Source of the DNA: Priapulus caudatus
Lineage: Eukaryota; Priapulida; Priapulimorpha; Priapulimorphida; Priapulidae
Reading direction: 5' to 3'
NCBI RefSeq assembly: GCF_000485595.1
Contig: NW_014577112.1
Coordinates: 699,737 to 730,188 of the forward strand
DNA: 30,452 bases
Part shown: piece after piece, positions 10,883 through 19,200 of the stretch
Numbering within the stretch: the first letter of the stretch is position 1
Layout of the letters: each line of letters begins with the position of its first letter
Made by a program: the position numbers and the translations under genes
The notes under the pieces: model-generated
Told to the model about the DNA's origin: nothing
Databases searched by the model: none
What the model saw: only the letters and a program-made list of their open reading frames with translations

Positions 10883-13466
10883 CTGAGGATCGAAGTAATT
10901 AGAATTGCGAGTGAGACAGGCACGTCTTGAGATGCCCATTTAATGTACAAGGAACTCGGGGTTGCAGAAAAACAATGCACGCTCTTTTTTAATTTAGTAT
11001 TAAATGTATGTATTAATAGTATGTACTTTGACCAACACATACGAACAAAATCGCCCTTCCTGAACAAAATACGTTTGGACTTTTTGACTGAATTTATAGG
11101 TACATATAACTTGTGAATGAAGTTTCAGAGACTATTATGTTTGTAATTTGTTGACATATTGTATACTTGAAGTTCGCTCTGTTAATATGTTGAAGAATAA
11201 AATCTAGTAACAGGAGATGATCATTGAAAAGGCACATCCCAACACATAAAGGATGTTTAAAAAACTTACCTGAATAATCACCCCTGTGCCTTGCAGTTCC
11301 GTCTCCAGCGACCTTGTTAAGAAGTCGACGAATGCCTTTGTTGCACTGTAGGTGGCCAGGAACGGGTAAGGCACTCGAGCGCTGTCAGAGGAAATGTTGA
11401 CGATAGTTCCACGCTTGCGAGAGATCATCTGCGATAAGTGAAAGCCGTCTGTCAATGACTTGCACGTTCTCTCGCAGTAGTTATAATTATGAAAGTGAGA
11501 CATATTGAGGTATATATACATTTTTCTTATCATACTACTAGTGAGTGTATGCAGTCTCTACTATGTAGTTTCAGTAAATAATACGGCTATATAGTCCTCT
11601 TGAAGAGAATATAACCTCAATCTTCACTCCCGACGAATGAATAGTCAATCGTAGTTTTGGGCCTCTACACTATATAGGACAAGGAGACTTAAAGTAGTAG
11701 GCAGCAGAGTGTTGAGTACCTTCATAAACTCAATTTTAGATCTTTGATTTTTAGCTTCGTGCACTGAGAATTAGGGTGTCTTATAAATACCAGCAGGCTA
11801 TTTTTAGGTCAACATCACACACTAATGACGAATATGGAATAAAGCCGACCCTATATCAAGGATATTCTACTCAGAATAGTCTACCTTCTACCGTAATCAG
11901 CTCCGACAATGTCATATGGCTCTACACATGTGGCCATTCGCTCCGCAACAACCATTTCAACAACTTTTTGCCGAGCACCAACATGCAGATAGGCCTACAT
12001 GAATTAATTAAGCTAACATGAACAAGACCACCAAACCTGCGGCAGCACAATGTGCGTCATCATGACGTATGACAGGTTGTTGACGTTGATCATATCCGCG
12101 TGATAATCCCTGCTGATGGCCAGGAAGTCGCTGTAGAGGCCTGGGTACGCCATGCCGACGTTGTTGACCAGCACGCCGATCTCCAGCTCACTCAGCTCCC
12201 GCTCGACGTCTGCGTATATCTCCCTGCCGCCGCTGCAATCGACGACGACCGTCTTCACCTGCACGTTGCCGCGCGCGCGAACCTCATCCTCCGTCGCCTT
12301 CAGCTTCTCCGGCGAGCGGCCGACGAGCACAATGTTCAAACCGAGCTCTGCTAGGTGCAGTGCATACTGCTTCCCGATACCGTCCGTAGCCTTTGTAACG
12401 TGACACGACACCTTCAGCGCTCATATTGTAACTATATCAGGAGCAAATGAAAATAATATTTGTCGTTATTCGCTCATGTGTATTTTACATGTGTATTATT
12501 TATAATTATATCTATATATGTAAATAATGATATAATGTACATATACTGCAATTTAATGTAAAATATACGGTTACACTGCTATGTATATGCATATGTGTAT
12601 GTACATGAGTATGCATATTATGTACGTATGTATATGTATACATAGTACAATGAATAACTATGTGAATATGTGAAATATGTGTATGCTGTTACATATGATC
12701 AGATGATTAGACATAAACCTACAGTGTCCCAAACTAGGGCTCATAGGGTCTATGTCCCCCAGGGTACTATCGGAAGGTACCCTTGGGTACGGTTCGATAT
12801 ATCGGAACGTACCCTGGTAACTATCTGATATGGTTAGGGTTAGGGTTAGGGTTAGGGTTAGGGTTAGGGAGTAGGCGTAGGCGACTCCCTAGACTCGTTA
12901 GTGGAGTAGGCGAGGTACGGTCCGGCATATTAGATAGTACCAGCTGGGTACATTCCGATATATCGAACCGTACCCAGGGTACCCTCCGATAGTACCCTGG
13001 GGGACATAGACCCTTTCAGCCAAACTAGGATGCCTTCTTCATACTCACAGCACTGAGTCCCAGGCACTTGGAACGTCTCAATAAAATTTAAAAAAGGTTA
13101 ATAAACACGAAATGTATTTACTACCAAAGTCTTAATGTTTCTCTACTCTATGTCGCCTATTATTGCCGATAATTTCCTGTAAATGTCGATCAACACACAA
13201 GTACACCGCACACACGCCGCTGCACATTTACACATAATATATATATATATATATATATGTATAGTATAATATAATAATATATCATGTATAATCACGTAAC
13301 AGCGTGTACCTGTCACTACTGCCCAACTGCCCATCTCCTTTAGGTCTGCATGCAGCTTCAATGGACGTGCCAGGACATAAACCTTGACCAGTCGCCACAC
13401 GAACAGCAGAATCGCGAGCGATATAGCCGCCGTACATACGATGCCAATCACTGCGAAGGCGTGCAT
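10571..13466 (-). CDS. HSD17B12: Very-long-chain 3-oxoacyl-CoA reductase (HSD17B12-like short-chain dehydrogenase), 4 exons
   Basis: Exons: 13466-13310, 12390-12037 (or from 12419), 11428-11270 and 10882-10571; about 327 residues. Members of this family are ER-membrane NAD(P)H-dependent reductases for the second step of fatty-acid elongation, and some reduce 17-ketosteroids. The order of features matches: an N-terminal hydrophobic helix (GIVCTAAISLAILLFVW), WAVVTG, ATDGIGK (cofactor loop), LEIGVLVNNVGMAYP, NISSDSA (catalytic Ser), ATYSATKAF (catalytic YxxxK) and GVLPGFVATKMS. Introns 2 and 3 are clean phase-0 GT-AG. The start is uncertain: ATGs at 13481 and 13517 are in frame, and I chose 13466 because it leads directly into the membrane helix. 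Two oddities are the exon 1/2 junction frame and an unusual C-terminus (see findings). HSDL1-type relatives are the alternative, but the intact YxxxK argues against them. Confidence 0.85.
11270..11428 (-). CDS. HSD17B12: Reductase exon 3 (catalytic Ser, Tyr and Lys)
   Basis: 159 bp, phase 0 at both ends, acceptor atcgcag/ATGATC and donor ATTCAG/gtaagt. It carries GTIVNISSDSA and the active-site YSATK motif. Confidence 0.9.
11831..11916 (+). repeat. Dispersed repeat family B, copy 2
   Basis: Near-copy of 1826-1916 in the same orientation, inside intron 2 of the reductase gene. Confidence 0.7.
12037..12390 (-). CDS. HSD17B12: Reductase exon 2 (cofactor-binding domain)
   Basis: 354 bp from ATDGIGKQYALHLAELGL to IVLPQ, donor CCGCAG/gtttgg. 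It includes VVVDCSGGREIYADVERE and the VLVNNVGMAYP structural motif. The nearest AG acceptor (12392-12391) is out of frame with exon 1. An in-frame acceptor at 12421-12420 would add about nine residues. Confidence 0.85.
12739..13020 (+). mobile_element. Telomere-repeat MITE 1 (282 bp)
   Basis: It starts GCTCATAGGGTC and ends GACCCTTTCAGC. The terminal inverted repeats extend inward about 90 bp (ctatgtcccccagggtac ... ggttcgatatatcgga, mirrored from 13020 back to about 12925). A 9-bp target duplication CAAACTAGG lies at 12730-12738 and 13021-13029. The core has six perfect TTAGGG units (12834-12869) followed by gagtaggcgtaggcgac. It sits in intron 1 of the reductase gene. No ORF. A 9-bp duplication fits Mutator-like transposases best, but that is an inference. 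Confidence 0.85.
13056..13215 (+). repeat. Dispersed repeat family A, copy 2
   Basis: 13127-13215 closely matches 1577-1680. The preceding 70 bp (cacttggaacgt..ataaaattta) also matches 13771-13825, so the full repeat is longer than copy 1 shows. Confidence 0.7.
13310..13466 (-). CDS. HSD17B12: Reductase exon 1 (membrane anchor)
   Basis: It starts MHAFAVIGIVCTAA, has a roughly 20-residue hydrophobic helix, then the basic WRLVKVYVLARPLKL stretch, and ends GSWAVVT plus one base at donor ACAG/gtacac. The helix would anchor the enzyme in the ER membrane. Confidence 0.75.
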
Positions 13467-13770
13467 GCAAGAAGACCCCATATTGTAGTACAGTAGTATA
13501 CCGAACGGGAAGCACAATTAACAGGTTCCGCGGCAGTCTCACTCGATCGTCACCACTCCTTATGGCCAAATGACGACGACGCTGCGTAGTAGAAGACTAA
13601 TATCCAATTTAAAAACAGATACGGATACATGCCTACAATCAGTGACCTACACTTGCAACCCTATGTGTTTGTTTTACCGCGCCTACTGCCTGGCGGTGGG
13701 TGGGGGAGTGGAGAAGGCGTCAATCTCCATTCATATCCTCGTTTTCGGCCGTCGTGTTACTTTGCGCTTA

Positions 13771-13905
13771 CCACACAGGGACTTGGAAAGTTTTTATAAT
13801 AAAATTTAAATGTGTTTACTTCCAAATTCCTAATGTTTATCTACTCTTTATCGCATAATAATTTCACGTAGATTCCGTTCAAATGCTCCTAAGCAACACC
13901 ATCTC
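13771..13905 (+). repeat. Dispersed repeat family A, copy 3 (diverged)
   Basis: It shares 'gacttggaaagtttttataataaaattt', 'cctaatgtttatctactctttatcgc' and 'caaatgctcctaagcaacac' in order with the other copies. Located about 300 bp upstream of reductase exon 1. Confidence 0.55.
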
Positions 13906-14280
13906 GCAGCTCGGATGACAATTACCAATGACAATGACAATGCACAAATTCACAGGGCATCAATCACAGCAGTGTTAACGATACTTGGAACAGGTGAGCG
14001 CATGACCATGTGATTGACGATGTTTGGTACATCAGGAGGGCGAACTTGGGATCAATGGAAAAAAACTCACGGCTATGTTCCGTATGTGTAAACATCCGGT
14101 GGTGCTACTTTCGTGAGAGGAGTACATTCGTTTAGATATGCTAAAGAAATATAACGAAATTAGCAATACAACTGTGAATAAAAAACTGAAATACCTTTAA
14201 TTTTGCTCTTGGAGCTGATATCAAGAGCGTATAGGGAAGGGTTCTTAATACGCTTTTGCTGATATGCATGTGTGATGTGC
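13906..14280. other. No feature recognised
   Basis: Unique-looking non-coding sequence upstream of the reductase gene. Confidence 0.4.
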
Positions 14281-14360
14281 GTATATGTGTGTGCGTATAT
14301 GCGTGCGTGTGTGTGCGTGCGTGTGTGTGCGTGCGTTCGTGTGTGTGCGTGTGTATGCGC

Positions 14361-14405
<45 letters not shown>

Positions 14406-14566
14406 GTGTGGGTGTGTGTGTGTGTGTGTGTTTGTGTGTGTGGTGTGCTGTGTGTGTCGTGTGTGTGTGTGTGTGTGTGATGTGTGTGTGTGTCTGTGTG
14501 TGGTGTGTGTGTGTGTGTGTGTGTGTGTGTGCATGCGTATGCGTGTACGTGTGCATGTGCGTGTGG
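14281..14566 (+). repeat. GT-rich microsatellite with a (GC)n core
   Basis: About 285 bp of alternating purine-pyrimidine (gtgcgt, gtgt) with an uninterrupted GC run at about 14357-14375, a classic Z-DNA-prone composition. The Cys/Val-rich and His/Thr-rich ORFs here are artefacts of the repeat. Confidence 0.95.
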
Positions 14567-14578
14567 TTTGTTGTTGTG

Positions 14579-14640
14579 AAGAAGTGTTCTGAGGAAGACG
14601 CCATGTTTTCGAAAGCTTACGAATAAAAATTAATACCTTA
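14579..14640 (+). mobile_element. Possible retroelement 3' tail motif
   Basis: Directly after the GT repeat comes gaggaagacgccatg, then ttcgaaagcttacg and AATAAAAAT. The pattern 'GAGGAAGAC...CGAAAGCTTA(C/T)...AATAAA' resembles tails I associate with 3' ends of retroelements, possibly Penelope-like. This is pattern recognition only. Confidence 0.3.
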
Positions 14641-15810
14641 TTCTATTTTTCAATATTTCACAATATTTATATTATATATGTTTTATATAGGTTATAATAT
14701 ATACATATATATATATACAGCACTGAATACAAAACATGTTATCATTCGCTCCTAAGTACATGTGTAGCGCGGTTGAATGATTCGATTATCTATAGCATGT
14801 AAGATAATAGGCGGGATAACAACACGCGTGCAAATACATGTGTACCCCCTTTCGTTCCCATTGAGATGATAACCGCGTTGTGACTTCGACCTGACCTCTG
14901 GAGGGGTGACAGTATCTATTTTTTGTGCAATCGCATGAGGCGGAATGTTTTTTAGTATGTAATTTAGTCGCATTGGGGACTTTGGAGTGTGCGCGTGAGA
15001 ACACGGGATGGTCAGCAGCGCTCGCAAAGCGTAATTTAAAAAGCTCCAGTCTCCAGCAGCTTTACAATTACAGTATAAGAAAGTGGCGATGTATTGTATG
15101 GTTAGCGGCTTAATCCACCCCGCCAACCTCCGCCTATCCCCTCCCCGCGTATCTAAAAAGATTTATATGATTTACATAAACTTACATGTATACAAGTATT
15201 TAAAAAACGATTATATGCTATATATGCACTCATTAAAACAATCCAGTTAAACTTAATTTATATCCCGTATGATATTAACATTCTAATAAAACGCGGCCGC
15301 ATCACTTCAAAACATGCATTTACCTGCACGTGTGTTGTATGGCGATCTATCATAGCCGAAATATGGTTGATAACGATCATTTTAAATACACTCACATAAT
15401 ATGCATGACATTCTATATTTACTTGTAAATTAGCCATTAAAAAGGTAAAACACAACTTCTATATGATATGCATATAATCCTCTACTTTAATTACGCATAT
15501 GTAGCTATTGCGTAGCGCGATACATTCAGAACACTAAAATGCGCCCTTCTGCCCAGCAGAGGTGGCACTACAGATTGACCAACGCAGGGGCTAAGGTCTT
15601 CGGCGGGGAGTTAAGGTGTCCGACCGGGGAGCCGAAACTAACATTGCGAGTAGGGGACCAAAGCCTATCTAAAACTAGGAGATCAGATTTTTCCAAGATT
15701 TCTAGGTTTAAGACGGCATCTTTAGAGTATTAAACAAAAAAGGATTACTATATTTTTAACAATTTTTATATTCTCATATATATAAATAAATCAACCATTC
15801 ACATTGCTGA
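14641..15810. other. No gene recognised
   Basis: AT-rich flanks around 14800-15130. 15540-15730 is GC-richer and has a 64-codon ORF of no known family. Confidence 0.4.
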
Positions 15811-15815
15811 TGGAT

Positions 15816-15821
15816 TTTATT
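15816..15821 (-). terminator. Candidate poly(A) signal of the stathmin-domain gene
   Basis: AATAAA on the minus strand, about 270 nt after the stop codon, or about 70 nt before the MITE inserted. It lies on the far side of the telomere-repeat MITE, so the transcript's 3' UTR would include the whole element. Confidence 0.5.
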
Positions 15822-15897
15822 GTTTCATTGTTTTACTGCGAGTAGCGCGCCACCTACCATCTCGGGGGCCACCCCTGCTACCCAGCTGTCTAGTAGC

Positions 15898-16087
15898 GCA
15901 CGAAGGGTCGTTGTCGTATAATAGCATCTAATATGTACCCGAGGTAACTATGAGGTTAGAGTTAGGGTTAGGGTGTTAGGGTTAGGGTTAGGGTTAAGGT
16001 TAGGGTTAGGGAGTAGGCGTAGGCGACATACTCTCCGACACCTCGGGTACTATACTCGGGTACATATACGACAACGACCCCTTCAGC
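15898..16087 (+). mobile_element. Telomere-repeat MITE 2 (190 bp)
   Basis: It starts GCACGAAGGGTCGTTGTCG and ends CGACAACGACCCCTTCAGC. The 9-bp target duplication TCTAGTAGC is at 15889-15897 and 16088-16096. The core holds several TTAGGG units with small variants (15961-16010), followed by the same gagtaggcgtaggcgac word as MITE 1. The right-hand target duplication contains the stop codon of the stathmin-domain gene. Confidence 0.85.
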
Positions 16088-16088
16088 T

Positions 16089-16254
16089 CTAGTAGCTGTC
16101 AAGGCCATTCATGATGCTGTTCGTTGACTTGATTTCCGCGTGACTACGAAACTCTTCCATCTCTTTCTGCATCGTCGTGTGAGAGGGTCTAGGAGAGATG
16201 ATCAGTCCTCGCCGTATCCTTGCCATCTCTGTTTTTTCTCGCGTTGCTCTCAAC
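16089..16254 (-). CDS. STMND1: STMND1-like exon 5 (terminal)
   Basis: Acceptor atcccag/GTTGAG. The single leading base completes the codon split in exon 4, and the frame continues LRATREKTEMARIRRG, then MQKEMEEFRSHAEIKS, and ends NGLDSY-stop (TAG at 16091-16089). The helix character continues across the junction, which supports the join over 2.8 kb of repeat-filled intron. Confidence 0.7.
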
Positions 16255-19200
16255 CTGGGATACGAACATCATTGACTAATACCTACACAAATGATCATTG
16301 CTACCAAGCTGTATCTGCATAAGTGATCATGCTGATCACTTAAAATGAAGCAGGTAACCGGTACACGGGCTATCTGACAGAAAGTATATCGTACGACAAA
16401 GGGGGAAATGTATAGGGGAATGTCTAGACTCTGATATATGAAAGTGCAGGACGTACGATCGAGTGCGCCAAGAGATGGGCGAGGTCCTGTGCATGCAGGG
16501 CACGCTGATATCTTGGCTTTATACCTAGCTACCTGTATGCACTCGTATATATCTGGTTTTCTACCTAAACATATTTCTAACCACACACAAGCACACGCAC
16601 ACGCACACCCAACACACACACACACACACACATACACACACGCACGCACGCATGCACGCACGCACACACACACACACATGCACTAACACACACATTTATA
16701 TATATATATGTAACGAATTTCGCGTCTGCCGCAGCCATCGCATCCCCGCGTTCTGCTCTCGGCGGCAGCGTCGCCGCACCTCCGGGATGTGAGGGGGCTC
16801 ACCCCGCATGGAAGGACGAATGCACGTGCTGGCCACGAGCGTGTCCGAAGCCGACGGACGGTCACGGTGAATTCGCGACGTGCGTCACGTCCGAAGCCGA
16901 CGGGCGTCCCGGTGAAGCCGGCGTACGTCACGTCCGAAGCCGACGTGCTTGTCACGGGTGAAGCTGACCCACGTGTCACGTCTAAAGCGGCGTGCGAGTC
17001 ACGTCTAAAGCAGCGTGCGGGTCCACGTCTGAACCGCTGACTTACGTGACACGGCTGAAGCCGACGTGCGTGTCACGTGTGTGCGTGACGTGCCTGCTCT
17101 GAGCCGTATAAATACCGTGCTCCCCAGAGCACCGGCAGTTTGGAAGCTCGAGTTTAGAAGCTCAGTTTGCCAGCTGCAGCTCAGTTCGTCCAGTTCAGCG
17201 TTGAGTTCAGTTCAGTCACCGGCAGGCTGGGCTAGTAAACCCGGCGACATCACAGAGGAGGAATCCGTCGGAGAAGGAACACAACGCAAGATACAGCACG
17301 AAGCAATCCCGGCGATCTCTGCAAGGACTTGGCCGCTCTTCTACAGAGGATCGTTTTGGTAAGCCTTGCGCCTAGTTGTAATCTGTTCGCTATACTCGGG
17401 CTTTACGCTGCCGAGGAATATTACCGTTTTATGCCCCACTCTGGTCGGTTTGACCAGAAGCGGAATAAAAGCCCCGGACCTAATCCGCGGCCGTAAAACA
17501 CTTTCATTTTTGATTGTGTTGTTTGTTCTTGTGGCGGAGCGTGTACAATCCAGTGGTCGAACAGTGAGAGATCGCCAGCGTAACGGGGAAAAACGTAAGC
17601 ATTGTGTGCCGTGACCAGGATGTACACTCGGTAGACGGTTTAATCGTCCCCCGAGAGTCACAAGGCAAACGTGCTTGTAGTATAAGAAGCATAAGCATCC
17701 TAACCGTGTCGTCACTGGTTTCGCTTGTTGCGATCGTCCATCAGCCCTACCCATACCTCACGTTTTTCGCGCCGTGGTAACTCGAGTTGCGTATCGTTCC
17801 TGGTTTCGCTTGTTGCATTGCCGTCAGCTTACCATACCTTTACGTAGGTCGGGGCGGAACGGTGGCTAGCTACATCCACCCACATAGCCCTGGAAAGAGC
17901 CTGGACTTTGCCATGGCTACTCGGTGCAAAGCAGGTGACGAGTCGGGGTGCAGCGAAGAGCAACTTCGCTGCCCCGTACTCGTCGGTCACCTTGATGTGT
18001 AGCGGAGCATGGTGCTGTGCCTCTGAGTGAAACGTCTGGCCGTTCGGCTCGCCGGTCAGTGGGCACGCCCCCTTCCCTGGTGAAGCCAGCGAACGTCGCC
18101 CGGAGTCAGACCGGACCCGGACAGTGGGTCTATCAACGCATCATGGAGGCGCCGAATCAAGCCCGGCTCCTGGCGTACCAGCAGACCGGACGCCGCTCGA
18201 CATCTCGAGTGGGCAAGCGACAGCAACGCCGGCTCCGTCAACGGAAGGAACGCCTTAAGGTACGAACTACAAACGCAAGGGGACGTACCGCTGAAGCGTT
18301 CCTCGGCCAAGTTGACGTCGTGGCACACCACAACGGATGGGACCACAGTGAGAGGGCTGCGCAAAGGGCTAAGCCGCGCCTCCNNNNNNNNNNNNNNNNN
18401 NNNNNNNNTGTTAAGCATAGGTTACATTTCTTCGTAGTGTTCGAGTAGTGTGGAGCTTTGCTCAGTATCTTCCATTTAATTGCGTAGTCTAGGTTGTTGT
18501 CTTTCAAGTTCCAAATATGTTTACTAAGTTCTGTCGAGTTCCGTTTTGGTTCCATAGTGAAGGATGCCTTATGGTTCGCTAGTCTTGCTTTGAAGGAGGT
18601 AGCTGTTAGTCCGACGTATGTTTCTGTCTTGTTTTCGCTTGTCACTGTTGCTCGATATACTATGTCTTTAGCAAGGCAGTTTTCATCCAGTGGGCACGTT
18701 ACGTTTTTCGGGCAGTTGCATTTTCTGTTGTTTACCGTTTCCGTGTTGATCTGCAGTATTCTTCTGTTATTTCCCTTGATGCAACAGATGCAAGCATAGC
18801 AAGACATAGCAATGATATATATTTGCTCTACTCATGGTACTGGTAGTATTGAGCACTCTCGACACACGAGTTCATAAACAACCATTGGAATCTATATATA
18901 TATATGTATGTATGTATATATATATATATGTCCCGCAGTTCCTAATAGCAACTGGGAAGATCCGATCTTCAATATCCTACGTCCGTCTCCATCATTTTTC
19001 AGATTAGCCTGGCAACTAAGAATGTGTATGGTTGGCGGGTGAGCATGCGCGTGTATCAAACTTTACCTGTTTCTCATGTCGTTCAGGTACTTCTCTCGAT
19101 TCTCCGTGACCACAGTCTCCTTCGTCTGCAGATTTGTCTCTAAACTGTGCTGTGCCTCTGCAGCCTTCTCATCCTCCTTTGCGGCAATCGTGCTGAAATT

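Larger units (their letters stand above)
16709..17547 (+). mobile_element. Candidate LTR or retroelement promoter unit
   Basis: It starts TGTAACGAATTTCGCG beside a TA microsatellite and can be ended at GTGTACA, giving TGTA...TACA ends. Inside are a GC-rich tandem array (16840-17090), a TATA box (tataaata, 17107-17114) and a poly(A) signal (aataaa, 17464-17469), in U3-R-U5 order. TGGTCGAACAG follows at about 17554 and could be a primer-binding site. No second LTR or pol gene is visible, and the contig gap is 840 bp downstream. It lies in intron 4 of the stathmin-domain gene, in the opposite orientation. Confidence 0.5.

Noticed and set aside
12834-12869. TTAGGG array as a sign of a chromosome end or fusion
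   Set aside because: Only six units, enclosed by inverted repeats and a 9-bp target duplication, so it belongs to a mobile element.
14160-14626. Long Cys/Val-rich and His/Thr-rich ORFs (also at 19796-20390, 22419-23148, 24441-24949)
   Set aside because: They are translations of GT/CA microsatellites in several frames and have no protein-like composition.
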